Positions 1 to 8,689 of a stretch of 64,000 nucleotides of DNA are shown here, piece after piece. Made by a program: the position numbers and the translations under genes. This DNA comes from Lachnospiraceae bacterium (GTDB lineage: Bacteria > Bacillota > Clostridia > Lachnospirales > Lachnospiraceae). The stretch's first letter is position 1. Each line of letters begins with the position of its first letter. The stretch is from assembly GCA_017434885.1 (NCBI GenBank), contig JAFSGE010000026.1, positions 1 to 64,000 of the forward strand, given 5' to 3'. A model generated the notes under the pieces. That model did not search any database. It saw only the letters and a program-made list of their open reading frames with translations, and was not told the DNA's origin.

Positions 1-1437
1 TTCCAGCGGCCCGGATTTCAAGCCATGCTTGCGGACATTGAAGCCGGGAAAGTGGGTACGGTCATCGTCAAGGACATGAGCCGGTTAGGGCGAAACTACT
101 TGCAGGTAGGGTTTTACACGGAAATGCTGTTCCCTCAAAAGGGTGTGCGTTTTATCGCTGTCAACGATAATGTGGACAGTGCCAGCGAGGGCATGGACAA
201 CGATTTTACCCCGCTGCGAAATCTGTTCAATGAATGGCTGGTGAGAGATACGAGCAAGAAAATCAAGGCAGTGAAAAAGTCAAAAGGCATGAGCGGCAAG
301 CCTGTTACCAGCAAGCCGGTTTACGGCTATGTGATGGACGAGGACGAAAACTTCATCATAGACGAGGAAGCCGCCCCGGTGGTACAGCAGATTTACCAGC
401 TTTGCCTTGCCGGGAACGGCCCGACCAAGATTGCCCGTATGCTGACGGAGCAGCAAATCCCCACGCCGGGGACGCTGGAATATCAGCGGACAGGCAGCAC
501 CCGCCGTTACCACCCCGGCTATGAGTGCAAGTGGGCGACAAACACCGTCGTGCATATCCTTGAAAATCGGGAGTACACCGGCTGTCTGGTAAACTTCAAG
601 ACGGAAAAGCCCTCTTACAAGGTCAAGCACAGCGTAGAGAACCCCATTGAGAAGCAGGCCATTTTTGAGAACCACCATGAGCCGCTGATCGACATGGAAA
701 CATGGGAGCGTGTGCAGGAGTTACGCAAGCAGCGCAAACGCCCGAACCGCTATGATGAAGTGGGGCTGTTCTCTGGGATTTTATTCTGCGCCGACTGCGG
801 CCATGTGCTGTATCAGCAGCGGTATCAGAACAAAGACCGCAAGCAGGACTGTTACATCTGCGGCAGCTACAAGAAGCGCACCCGCGACTGTACGGCGCAC
901 TTTATCCGCACCGACCTGTTGACCGCCGGTGTCCTCTCCAATCTCCGGCAAGTGACGGAATATGCCGCCAAGCATGAGAGCCGCTTTGTGAAGCTGCTTA
1001 TCCAGCAGAACGAGATCGGCGGCAAGAGAAAGACCGCCGCAGCCACCAAGCAGCTTGAACAGGCGCAGGAGCGTATTTCCGAAGTGAGCCGCATTATCAA
1101 GCGGCTGTATGAGGACAATGTAAACGGCAAAATCAGCGACGAGCGTTTCATGGAACTGTCGGCAGACTATGAGCAGGAGCAGCGGGAACTGAAAGACCGC
1201 GCCGCCGCTTTGCAGGCCGAACTGGACAAGTCACAGGCCGCCACCGTCAATGCGGAAAAGTTTATGGGTATCGTCCGAAAGCACCTTGCCTTTGAGGAAT
1301 TGACCCCCACCCTCTTGCGGGAAATGATTGAGAAAATCGTCGTGCATGAGTGCAGTTATGACGAGAACGGCACCCGCAGGCAGGACATTGAGATTTATTA
1401 CAGCTTTGTCGGCAAGATTGACTTGCCCGAAGCCTAA
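1..1437 (+). CDS. Large serine recombinase, 5' end outside window
   Basis: The frame is open from base 1 (FQRPGFQA before the first visible Met at 25), so the gene starts upstream and the catalytic serine is not seen. Visible in order: the end of the resolvase domain (DMSRLGRNYLQVG), the recombinase domain with GYV...IYQLCL (about residues 95-230), a zinc beta-ribbon (CADCG near 260, CYIC near 285), a coiled coil (about 340-415) and a C-terminal DUF4368-like end (IVVHE...DIEIYY). The family excises and integrates transposons and conjugative elements through short core sites. Codon choice (GCC, CGC, CTG) differs strongly from downstream genes, which supports recent transfer. The family call is firm; the exact element is unknown. 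Confidence 0.93.
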   Translation, partial: FQRPGFQAMLADIEAGKVGTVIVKDMSRLGRNYLQVGFYTEMLFPQKGVRFIAVNDNVDSASEGMDNDFTPLRNLFNEWLVRDTSKKIKAVKKSKGMSGKPVTSKPVYGYVMDEDENFIIDEEAAPVVQQIYQLCLAGNGPTKIARMLTEQQIPTPGTLEYQRTGSTRRYHPGYECKWATNTVVHILENREYTGCLVNFKTEKPSYKVKHSVENPIEKQAIFENHHEPLIDMETWERVQELRKQRKRPNRYDEVGLFSGILFCADCGHVLYQQRYQNKDRKQDCYICGSYKKRTRDCTAHFIRTDLLTAGVLSNLRQVTEYAAKHESRFVKLLIQQNEIGGKRKTAAATKQLEQAQERISEVSRIIKRLYEDNVNGKISDERFMELSADYEQEQRELKDRAAALQAELDKSQAATVNAEKFMGIVRKHLAFEELTPTLLREMIEKIVVHECSYDENGTRRQDIEIYYSFVGKIDLPEA

Positions 1438-1444
1438 CGCCCGA

Positions 1445-1493
1445 CCTATCCGACACAACGCGCGAGTGCCGGATAGGAACGGCAAAATTTTTT
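1445..1493 (+). terminator. Hairpin at the element end, likely terminator of the recombinase gene
   Basis: CCTATCCGACAC (1445-1456) pairs with GTGCCGGATAGG (1466-1477) with one mismatch, and a six-T run follows at 1488-1493. It starts 8 bases after the recombinase stop. It may also be part of the element's terminal sequence. Confidence 0.6.
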
Positions 1494-1538
1494 ACACTTC
1501 TATTACTTCTTTATCGCACATCAGTAAATGCGCAGGAA

Positions 1539-2465
1539 GTGATAGCGGCTATCGGTTATGACCCGGAGGCAGATTTGGCAAATCCCACCGGCTCTGTATT
1601 TTGTGCTCATGGGGCAGGCTTTGTGGTGCCGTGGCATCAGGTGAAAGACTACATGCATCTGGAAAGCTGTTTTTCAAGAAGAGAAGCGGATAGCAGTTTC
1701 CCGTGTGCAGATACAGAAAACGAAATATTCGGAAAGAGTGCGGGAATCTGCATGACTGCGCCGGTCAACAAAGAGGAGCGGTTTATCGGAACTGAGGAAA
1801 TTGATGATATATTAAGCAGAAGTACTCATGCCAACAGCCGCAGAGACGGTAACAAAAGGAAGGAAGGCTGGCAGAGGGAGCATAGAAGAGATGACTACGG
1901 TCTTAGCACCGGTTCTTCTTCCGTGACAAGAATTTATAAAGGCAAAGAAAAAAAGGATGCCTATTTGCTTGTGGACGGATACAATATTATTTTTGCATGG
2001 GAGGAACTGAAAGAACTTGCACAGCATAATCTGGACAGTGCCAGAGGGAAACTGCTTGATATTCTTTGTAATTATCAGGGAATGAAACGCTGTGAACTGA
2101 TTGCCGTGTTTGATGCTTACAGAGTTCAGGGACATCCTACGGAGATTATGGATTATCACAATATTCATGTTGTTTATACCAAAGAAGCAGAAACTGCTGA
2201 CCAGTATATTGAAAAGTTTGCCCATGAAAACGGGAAGAAATATGATGTGACAGTAGCCACATCCGATGGACTGGAGCAGATTATTATAAGAAGTCAGGGA
2301 TGTCATTTGCTTTCGGCAAGGGATTTGCAGGAGGAGATTCAGCGGATGAGCAGACAGCTTGATGAAGAGTTTTTAGACAAGCAGATATCCCCCAAGAGGT
2401 ATTTGCTTGACGAAATTTCCGAGGAAGTGGCAGAGGCGCTTGAACGGATGGAAACGGAAGAATAA
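1539..2465 (+). CDS. 3' remnant of TetM-like (EF-G-type) GTPase fused to a YacP-like NYN domain, cut by the element
   Basis: Residues about 5-45 (GYDPEADLANPTGSVFCAHG) resemble the C-terminal end of EF-G/TetM-like ribosomal protection proteins of Clostridia. Residues about 140-275 are a YacP-type NYN ribonuclease domain (LLVDGYNIIFAW, VFDAYR, VATSDGLEQ, SARDL), with a short acidic tail. In Lachnospiraceae these parts are normally the end of one protein of about 900 residues. Here no GTPase domain precedes them: the element abuts instead, and the frame runs open back into element DNA. GTG at 1539 is only a formal start, with no proper ribosome site. I infer that integration split the gene and the 5' half lies beyond the left end of the element. 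Confidence 0.8.
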   Translation: MIAAIGYDPEADLANPTGSVFCAHGAGFVVPWHQVKDYMHLESCFSRREADSSFPCADTENEIFGKSAGICMTAPVNKEERFIGTEEIDDILSRSTHANSRRDGNKRKEGWQREHRRDDYGLSTGSSSVTRIYKGKEKKDAYLLVDGYNIIFAWEELKELAQHNLDSARGKLLDILCNYQGMKRCELIAVFDAYRVQGHPTEIMDYHNIHVVYTKEAETADQYIEKFAHENGKKYDVTVATSDGLEQIIIRSQGCHLLSARDLQEEIQRMSRQLDEEFLDKQISPKRYLLDEISEEVAEALERMETEE

Positions 2466-2532
2466 AACAGCGTAAAAAGAAAACGGTAAGCCGGTAAAAT
2501 GATAAAAGAGCAATAAAAGGAGAATATGTGTT

Positions 2533-2778
2533 ATGAGAGATGAAATTACAGGAAAAAAGCTTCTGTGTGTGCTGATTGATATAGTATTGGTGATTTGCGG
2601 AATTGTATGGGTGTACAATCTGTTTACCTTTGCAAACGGTACCATGGATACGTCCATGGAAGCGGAAGCAGTAACCCGCTATCAGTTGGAATCTTTGGTA
2701 ATTCTGATTGTTGCCAATGTGATAATGGTGGTGCTTTTTAAGGTGCGTGCGAAGATAAAGGCATTAATGGAAAAGTAA
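2533..2778 (+). CDS. Small two-helix membrane protein, function unknown
   Basis: This is an 81-residue protein with two hydrophobic segments, about residues 9-29 (LLCVLIDIVLVICGIVWVYN) and 52-70 (LESLVILIVANVIMVVLFK), and a basic C-terminus (KVRAKIKALMEK). The start is ATG 2533, preceded by AAAGGAG at suitable distance. It lies 67 bases after the NYN gene in the same direction, ahead of a strong promoter for the sugar transporter, so it probably belongs to the upstream transcript. I do not recognise a family; function cannot be assigned. Confidence 0.75.
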   Translation: MRDEITGKKLLCVLIDIVLVICGIVWVYNLFTFANGTMDTSMEAEAVTRYQLESLVILIVANVIMVVLFKVRAKIKALMEK

Positions 2779-2817
2779 AAATTGCATAAAAAAAACTAAA
2801 AAATAATTAATAATATG

Positions 2818-2845
2818 TTGCATATTTATATAAAAATGCTATAAT
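2818..2845 (+). promoter_or_regulatory. Promoter of the sugar ABC transporter operon
   Basis: TTGCAT (2818-2823), a 16-base spacer and a perfect TATAAT (2840-2845) lie about 50 bases before the solute-binding lipoprotein gene, in an A+T-rich intergenic stretch. Confidence 0.8.
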
Positions 2846-2897
2846 GTTTATATGTTATTGTAACAAATACATATATCTTAAAGGGAGGAAATGAGTA

Positions 2898-4271
2898 ATG
2901 AAGAAAAAATTACTTAGCGCGTTACTTTCCGTAGCTATGGTAGCAACCATGTTAGTTGGATGCGGCGGTGGCGCAGCAACAGAAACAGCCGGAGAAGCAT
3001 CCGGTGAAGCAGGAAGCCTTGCATATTCAGGAAATATTTCCATGATGCACTTCTCTACTTCTGAAGAATCAGAAGGTAACGGTGGTTCTGACGGATTCAG
3101 AACATGTATCGCAAACTGGAAGGAAGCAAATCCTAACATCACATTAGACGAAACCGTTCTTGCAAACGGTGACTACAAGACACAGATTGCTACAATGGCA
3201 GCAGCAGATGACCTTCCTGATGTATTCTTACTTCAGGGTATGAACTCCATCAGCTGGGCAGAGCAGGGACTTGTTTATGATTTGACAGATTCTATCGCAT
3301 CTTCACCTTATTCAAGCCTTTACAACATGGACTATTTAGTACCTTTTACTGTTGACGGTAAGTATTATGCTTATCCTGCACTGACAGGTGGTACATGTAC
3401 AGTTGTTGTATATGATGAAGCAATGTGGAAAGAAGCAGGCTTTGATACTTTCCCCGCTACATGGGCAGAAGTAGAAGCTGCTGATGAATACTTTGATGGT
3501 ATCGGTGTTGATACTTTAGGCTTTGGTAACCAGGGACAGTGGAACCTTAACTCCTGTTTCGTTTCCTGTTTAGGATACCAGTACACAGGTACACAGTGGT
3601 TCTCTGACATTATTGCAGGTAACGGAAATGCATCTTTCACAGATCCTGAATTCGTAGCTGCATTAGCAGAAACACAGCGTCTGTTCCATGACACAGACTT
3701 ATTCAACGAAGATTTCAACGCTCTGACAAACGAAGATGCTCGTGAACGTTACATCTCCGGTGAAGCTGCTGCATACATCTGCGGTAACTGGGACGTTTCC
3801 TACATTCAGGCAACTCTTGAAGGAACAGATAAGTACAACACAACAAAGTTTGCTGTACTTCCTCAGGCTGCTGACGCTACAAAGTATGAAAAATTTCAGA
3901 ACATCGGTCTTGGATACGGTGTTGCTATCAACGCTAAGGTTGCAGAAGATCCTGACAAGTTAGCTGCATGTATCGATCTTGCACAGTACTTAACAGGTAC
4001 AGAATTCTCCAACTACGTTGGTGAAAAGTATGCACTTGGCGGATTCTGCGGTTCTGATTTCGATCTTTCCGCATTTGACCAGTTTACACAGGATTTCTAC
4101 AACTTCTCTTATGTTGATAACAAGGGATGCGAAATCTATGACTCTTATGTAGACGGTTCCGTATGGTCTGTATTAAATACAGAAATGCAGGAAATGGTAA
4201 ACGGAGACAAAGATCCCGCAACAGTAGCTGCTGATACACAGGCTGCTTACGATGCTTACTTAGGAAAGTAA
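2898..4271 (+). CDS. Sugar ABC transporter solute-binding lipoprotein
   Basis: A 457-residue family 1 extracellular solute-binding protein. The signal peptide ends in the lipobox LVGC (Cys22), followed by a Gly/Ala/Glu-rich linker (about 23-45) and the binding fold ([37 protein letters not shown]). It would be anchored outside the membrane and pass a sugar or oligosaccharide to the two permeases downstream. The start ATG 2898 follows AAGGGAGG. Codon use is that of a highly expressed gene (GGT, TAC, AAC), and the terminator after it suggests it is made in excess over the permeases. No ATPase is in the cluster; a shared MsmX-type ATPase is usual for this family. Substrate is not predictable from sequence. 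Confidence 0.93.
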   Translation: MKKKLLSALLSVAMVATMLVGCGGGAATETAGEASGEAGSLAYSGNISMMHFSTSEESEGNGGSDGFRTCIANWKEANPNITLDETVLANGDYKTQIATMAAADDLPDVFLLQGMNSISWAEQGLVYDLTDSIASSPYSSLYNMDYLVPFTVDGKYYAYPALTGGTCTVVVYDEAMWKEAGFDTFPATWAEVEAADEYFDGIGVDTLGFGNQGQWNLNSCFVSCLGYQYTGTQWFSDIIAGNGNASFTDPEFVAALAETQRLFHDTDLFNEDFNALTNEDARERYISGEAAAYICGNWDVSYIQATLEGTDKYNTTKFAVLPQAADATKYEKFQNIGLGYGVAINAKVAEDPDKLAACIDLAQYLTGTEFSNYVGEKYALGGFCGSDFDLSAFDQFTQDFYNFSYVDNKGCEIYDSYVDGSVWSVLNTEMQEMVNGDKDPATVAADTQAAYDAYLGK

Positions 4272-4331
4272 TTTTTTAAAAATCATATATGTGTTGCCCG
4301 AGGCTTTGCTTCGGGCAGTGCATATACATAT

Positions 4332-4364
4332 AACGAAGCAAGACAAGGCTTCGTTATTTTTTTT
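4332..4364 (+). terminator. Terminator/attenuator between binding protein and permeases
   Basis: AACGAAGC (4332-4339) pairs perfectly with GCTTCGTT (4348-4355) and is followed by eight Ts. A second hairpin just upstream pairs GCCCGA with TCGGGC (4296-4316). As the permease genes have no clear promoter of their own, partial read-through would set binding protein well above permease. Confidence 0.85.
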
Positions 4365-4414
4365 ACAGGTATTCTTTGCATGGACATGCAAAATTATAAA
4401 TGGGAGGCGATGCT

Positions 4415-5404
4415 ATGCTGAAATCAATCAGACCCAAAAACAGTGTGATAGCCGCATACCTGATTATTCCGGTTGCGCTTTACATATTTACGGTATTTGC
4501 ACCGTTGGTCGCAGCATTATTTTACAGTTTTTTTGAATGGAAGGGCGGCCCTACCAAGACATTTAACGGACTTACAAACTACACACAGTTATTTAATGAT
4601 GAAACATTCTGGACTTCTTTCCAGCACAATTTGTTCCTGGTAGCAGTTTGTATTGTAGGACAGATTGGAATTGCATTTATTATGGTATTGCTGGTGAATT
4701 CCAAATTAACAAAATGGAAAGGTATTCATAGAACATTCGGCTTTTTCCCCAGTACTATTTCAGCAGTATGTATTGGTTATATCTGGCTGATGATTTATGA
4801 TTATAATAAAGGTTTATTAAACTGGATACTGGAAGCAGTCGGCAGAGAAGATGCCAAGAAGGTATGGCTTAATGAGCCGGGAATTATTATGTTACTGGTA
4901 TCAATTCCTTTGATTTGGCAGTATATCGGATACTATATGGTTATTCTGTTATCTGCTGTTTCTTCCATCAGTACGGAAGTGCTTGAATCAGCAGAAATTG
5001 ACGGAGCAACAGGAATCCAGCGTGCACGTTATATCGTGTTACCGCTGATTAAAAATACTTTACTGGTATGTGTGACCTTGTGTATTGCCGGTAATATGAA
5101 AGCCTTTGATAATATCTATGTTATGACAAAGGGAGGTCCGGGATATTCCTCCATGGTTATGGCAATGTACGGATATAAGGTTTCCTTTGAACAATCCAAC
5201 TTGGGATACGGTTCCTGTATTTCTGTAGGAATTTTCGTGCTTGCACTGGCTGTTATCGGCGGTTCTCAGCTGTTGTTGAATTACTTTACAACGGATAAAT
5301 ATGACCGTGACGAACAGAAACGTTTAAAACAGATTGAAAAAGAAAGAAAACAGGCAATTCGTCTCAGAGCGAAAGCTGCGAAGGGAGGTTCTGCAAATGT
5401 CTAA
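4415..5404 (+). CDS. Sugar ABC transporter permease, MalF/UgpA type
   Basis: A 329-residue inner-membrane permease with about six helices. The cytoplasmic EAA loop is visible as ESAEIDGATGIQRARYIVLP (about residues 190-210), the contact site for the ATPase. The C-terminus is long and very basic (KRLKQIEKERKQ). I use ATG 4415 because GGGAGG lies 8 bases upstream; an in-frame ATG at 4400 sits before that ribosome site. The gene overlaps the next permease by 8 bases, so the two are translationally coupled. Together with the lipoprotein they form the membrane part of a carbohydrate importer. Confidence 0.93.
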   Translation: MLKSIRPKNSVIAAYLIIPVALYIFTVFAPLVAALFYSFFEWKGGPTKTFNGLTNYTQLFNDETFWTSFQHNLFLVAVCIVGQIGIAFIMVLLVNSKLTKWKGIHRTFGFFPSTISAVCIGYIWLMIYDYNKGLLNWILEAVGREDAKKVWLNEPGIIMLLVSIPLIWQYIGYYMVILLSAVSSISTEVLESAEIDGATGIQRARYIVLPLIKNTLLVCVTLCIAGNMKAFDNIYVMTKGGPGYSSMVMAMYGYKVSFEQSNLGYGSCISVGIFVLALAVIGGSQLLLNYFTTDKYDRDEQKRLKQIEKERKQAIRLRAKAAKGGSANV

Positions 5405-6281
5405 AGAAATGGTTATGACAAAAGTAGAGGACCGTTCCGCCACAGGACGTGTCAAGAAAGGCATACTTAGCGTAATTATTAATGCGGTTCTTATGGTCTT
5501 TTCGCTGACTTGTATTTTCCCGCTTATCTGGATGTTATATTCATCTTTGAAAGAAAAGCGTGTGTTTAATGCTGATATTGTGGGATTGCCTAAAGACCCT
5601 ACTTTAGCAAATTATATTAAGATTTTATCCAATAAGGATTATAACTTGATGCAGACTATGTGGAACAGTTTGAGAACTACCGTGATTTCAGTATTTCTGA
5701 TTGTTCTGATTGCATTTGTTGTAGGATATATTCTTGCAAGAATTGATTTTGCATTGAATAAACCCTTATATGTGATGTTCCTGATGGGTATGTTGATTCC
5801 GATTCACTCTCTGATGGTTCCGATTTACATTATCTTCTCCAGAACAGGATTGTCAAATCATTGGTATACGTTATTACTACCATATGTGGCGTTTGCCTTG
5901 CCAATGTCAATTTTCCTGGTGCAAGGTTATGTAAAGGGAATACCGGTAGAATTGGAAGAAGCAGCGGCAATTGACGGTTCCACATTTTCAAAGACATTGT
6001 TTGGAATTATCCTGCCGGTTTGCAAACCGATTCTGGTTACGGTAGCAATTATCAACGTATTTAGTTGTTGGAATGAATTCTCATTTGCACTGATTCTGTT
6101 AAAGGATTTGGCATTGTACACAGTTCCTCTTGGACTGAAGCAGTTTACCGGACAGTTTAACTCTGACTATCCGAAGATTATGGCTGCGATGTTACTTACC
6201 ATGTCACCCATTGTTGTTTTCTACTTTGCTTTCAGCAAGCAGATTATCAAAGGTATGGTTGCCGGTGCGGTAAAAGGTTAA
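5397..6281 (+). CDS. Sugar ABC transporter permease, MalG/UgpE type
   Basis: A 294-residue permease with six predicted helices and the EAA motif ELEEAAAIDGSTFSKTLFGI at about residues 180-200, as expected for the MalG-like partner of the preceding gene. ATG 5397 is chosen because AAGGGAGG stands 7 bases before it; an in-frame start at 5334 lies deep within the upstream coding region. A strong terminator closes the operon 17 bases after the stop. The ATP-binding subunit is missing here, which is common for family 1 sugar importers of Firmicutes that share one ATPase. Confidence 0.93.
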   Translation: MSKEMVMTKVEDRSATGRVKKGILSVIINAVLMVFSLTCIFPLIWMLYSSLKEKRVFNADIVGLPKDPTLANYIKILSNKDYNLMQTMWNSLRTTVISVFLIVLIAFVVGYILARIDFALNKPLYVMFLMGMLIPIHSLMVPIYIIFSRTGLSNHWYTLLLPYVAFALPMSIFLVQGYVKGIPVELEEAAAIDGSTFSKTLFGIILPVCKPILVTVAIINVFSCWNEFSFALILLKDLALYTVPLGLKQFTGQFNSDYPKIMAAMLLTMSPIVVFYFAFSKQIIKGMVAGAVKG

Positions 6282-6297
6282 AAAGAAAACAGATCGA

Positions 6298-6330
6298 AAT
6301 GAGTCCGAAGAATGTCGGACTCATTTTTTT
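6298..6330 (+). terminator. Terminator of the sugar transporter operon
   Basis: AATGAGTCCGA (6298-6308) pairs perfectly with TCGGACTCATT (6315-6325) around a six-base loop and runs into a T tract up to 6330. Confidence 0.93.
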
Positions 6331-6385
6331 GTGAAAATTGCATATATTTTATCAAGCGCAGTGAGTAAAAAAGCAGGAATTAGAA

Positions 6386-7501
6386 ATGGCAGAGACATTG
6401 GGATGTTTAACTTTGCAACAAATTCTTATGTATTTGGTGGGGATAGGACTGATTGTTCTTGCGATAAAAAAACAATATGAGCCGGCGTTGTTGTTACCGA
6501 TGGGCTTTGGCGCAATATTGGTGAATCTTCCGGCAAGCGGTGCTTTGAACCAAACAATAGAAGGAATTGGCGAGGTACAGGGAATTATAGAATGGTTGTA
6601 TCGATTGGGAATCGAAGCATCAGAGGCTTTGCCGATTTTGTTGTTTATCGGAATCGGTGCCATGACCAGCTTTGAGCCGTTACTCAAAAGACCTGTATTA
6701 TTTTTGTTTGGTTTGGCGGCGCAAACAGGAATCTTTGTTGCAATGGGACTAGCGCTATTATTTGGATTTGATGTGAAAGATGCCGTTTCAGTGGGGATGA
6801 TTGGAGCAGCCGACGGCCCCACATCGATATTAGTATCGCAAATACTCAATTCAAACTATGTAGGAGCAATAGCGGTGGCTGCTTATTCGTATATGGCACT
6901 TGTTCCTTTGATTCAGCCTGTTACCATTAAGGCAATTACTTCAAAAGAAGAAAGAAAAATAAATATGCAGACAGCGGAAAAGTCATTGCCGAAGGGAATT
7001 AGAATAGCATTCCCCATAGCGGTGACTATAATTGCAGGATTTTTTGCACCGATGTCTGTTCCGATTGTAGGCTTTTTGATGTTTGGTAATTTAATAAAAG
7101 AATGTGGTGTACTTGATTCGCTTACAAAGACAGCTCAAAATGAGTTGACTAATTTAGTCACTATACTCTTGGGAATTACAATATCATTTAGTATGCGCGC
7201 AGAAGTGTTTGTGGTAAAGGAAACGCTGTTTATTATGGTAATTGGCTTGCTTGCATTTGTGTTTGATACGGTTGGCGGCGTTTTATTTGCAAAGTTTTTA
7301 AACCTATTTTTGAAGGAAAAGATAAATCCTATGGTTGGAGCGGCCGGGATATCGGCATTTCCCATGGCATCAAGGGTGGTGCAAAAACTGGCCACAGAGG
7401 AAGAAAAGGGAAACATCATACTAATGCATGCAGTAGGAGCCAATGTGGCGGGGCAACTTGCTTCTGCCATAATAGGTGGAGTTATCCTGAGTTTCTTTTA
7501 A
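6386..7501 (+). CDS. Sodium-translocating decarboxylase beta subunit (OadB/GcdB-like), stand-alone
   Basis: A 371-residue very hydrophobic protein of the sodium ion-translocating decarboxylase beta family. The family's ion-binding aspartate motif is seen as GAADGPTSILVSQ (about residues 138-150), and a second conserved stretch is AAGISAFPMASRVVQK near 320. In the known complexes this subunit couples decarboxylation of a carboxybiotin intermediate to sodium export. No biotin carrier, carboxyltransferase alpha or gamma subunit is adjacent, so the partners must be elsewhere or the protein has another role. Ribosome site is modest (AGGAA). It is convergent with the next gene, stop codons overlapping by 4 bases. 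Confidence 0.85.
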   Translation: MAETLGCLTLQQILMYLVGIGLIVLAIKKQYEPALLLPMGFGAILVNLPASGALNQTIEGIGEVQGIIEWLYRLGIEASEALPILLFIGIGAMTSFEPLLKRPVLFLFGLAAQTGIFVAMGLALLFGFDVKDAVSVGMIGAADGPTSILVSQILNSNYVGAIAVAAYSYMALVPLIQPVTIKAITSKEERKINMQTAEKSLPKGIRIAFPIAVTIIAGFFAPMSVPIVGFLMFGNLIKECGVLDSLTKTAQNELTNLVTILLGITISFSMRAEVFVVKETLFIMVIGLLAFVFDTVGGVLFAKFLNLFLKEKINPMVGAAGISAFPMASRVVQKLATEEEKGNIILMHAVGANVAGQLASAIIGGVILSFF

Positions 7502-8544
7502 TATAGAGTTTTTACATCCGTGATTTCATTGTCTGTTACTTTAAAACTCCAGATGGAATGACCGGGCAGGCGATGTTCTGTCAGGTACCAGGTATCATCT
7601 ACATTGGTGATATAGTATGGAGTACCGCCGCCGATAAAATTTTCATAAACATCCTCATAATCACCATTTATAAGACCGTCTAAATTTTTGGTGCGAATCA
7701 TCGTAGCATAGTCCTGATTGCCGGTTACATCAGTGGATATGGTAATGTAATAATAATCTCCGATGGGAGTAAGTTGAACCATTCCGGCCAGTTCAGAGGG
7801 AACCGGATATTCCTTTTTAATTTCGAAGGTAGAAAGCTTTGCTTCGATAATGGAGGAATTGCCGGATACGAAGTAAACGGAATCCTCAATAATGGTAAAG
7901 GAACGGACATAAATACCTGCAAGGGAAGGTATGGAGCGGATTTCTGTCAGATACATCCGGGTGTCATCATCCGGTCTGCGGAAAAGGAACATCTCTCCGC
8001 TTTCCGAACTCCAGGCATAAAAAGTGTCTGTTTCTTCATGATAGATAACATAATGAGGTCTGTCGCCGATTTCCGTAAATTCCTGTGTAGGAATAAATAC
8101 AGGAACACCGTTTACATTAGTACTTTCTTCCATGATTAAAATGCGGTTACGTTCCGTGTCATCAATCATGTAAACCGTTCCGTCGCTTGCGACTGTGTGA
8201 GGAAGCGACAAATCCTGAGTCATGACGCTCCATTCGTAGAGCGGTTCGCTTAAGTTATCGTTGTAAATAACCTGATTGTGATAACAATCCACAATAAAGT
8301 AGTTGTCCTTAATCCGTGTCAGATAAGTGGGGACACTTAATGTGGGATGTGGATTGTCGGGAACATGATTTAAGGTTTCAATGGAAAAATCAATCAGGGT
8401 TGATTCTTTTAAATAGTTTTCAGGGACATAATCGGTTACGACGTCCTCTTTTGCACATCCTGCCATAGTAAGTATTCCAAACAGACAAGCCGTAAGAAAA
8501 AGTTTTGTTTTCAGTTTTTTTGTGGTATTCATTAATTTACTCAT
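7498..8544 (-). CDS. Secreted lipoprotein with beta-propeller-like repeats, unknown function
   Basis: A 348-residue lipoprotein. The signal peptide ends in TMAGC (Cys at about 29), then comes a beta-rich body of similar repeated units (DNYFIVDCYHNQVIYN, DGTVYMIDDTERNRILIM, TDTFYAWSSESGEMFLF, DSVYFVSGNSSI), resembling NHL/WD-type propeller blades. It is expected on the outer face of the membrane, binding a ligand or partner; no catalytic motif is visible. The start is uncertain: ATG 8544 or the in-frame ATG 8532, neither with a strong ribosome site. It stands alone, convergent with the OadB-like gene and divergent from the acyltransferase. Confidence 0.75.
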   Translation of the reverse strand: MSKLMNTTKKLKTKLFLTACLFGILTMAGCAKEDVVTDYVPENYLKESTLIDFSIETLNHVPDNPHPTLSVPTYLTRIKDNYFIVDCYHNQVIYNDNLSEPLYEWSVMTQDLSLPHTVASDGTVYMIDDTERNRILIMEESTNVNGVPVFIPTQEFTEIGDRPHYVIYHEETDTFYAWSSESGEMFLFRRPDDDTRMYLTEIRSIPSLAGIYVRSFTIIEDSVYFVSGNSSIIEAKLSTFEIKKEYPVPSELAGMVQLTPIGDYYYITISTDVTGNQDYATMIRTKNLDGLINGDYEDVYENFIGGGTPYYITNVDDTWYLTEHRLPGHSIWSFKVTDNEITDVKTLY

Positions 8545-8689
8545 AAAGGTATTATAAATTTTTTACTTCCTTTGTACAATATTTTTTTGTATACTTAAGA
8601 TAATTTTAAAAGTTTTGAATATAAAAATAGAGAAAATTTGCAGAAGAAGCAAGATAGAAGAAAAAGAAGCACAAAGGCAGGAAGCGGGA

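Larger units (their letters stand above)
1..1537 (+). mobile_element. Right end of an integrated element carrying a large serine recombinase
   Basis: The first 1.4 kb is visibly richer in G+C than the rest of the window and encodes a large serine recombinase reading out towards chromosomal DNA. Right after it comes a hairpin, then the truncated TetM-like/NYN gene. Elements of this class usually carry the recombinase at one extremity, so the right boundary should lie between about 1480 and 1540. The exact attachment core cannot be set without the left end or an empty site. The rest of the element lies upstream of the window. Confidence 0.7.
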
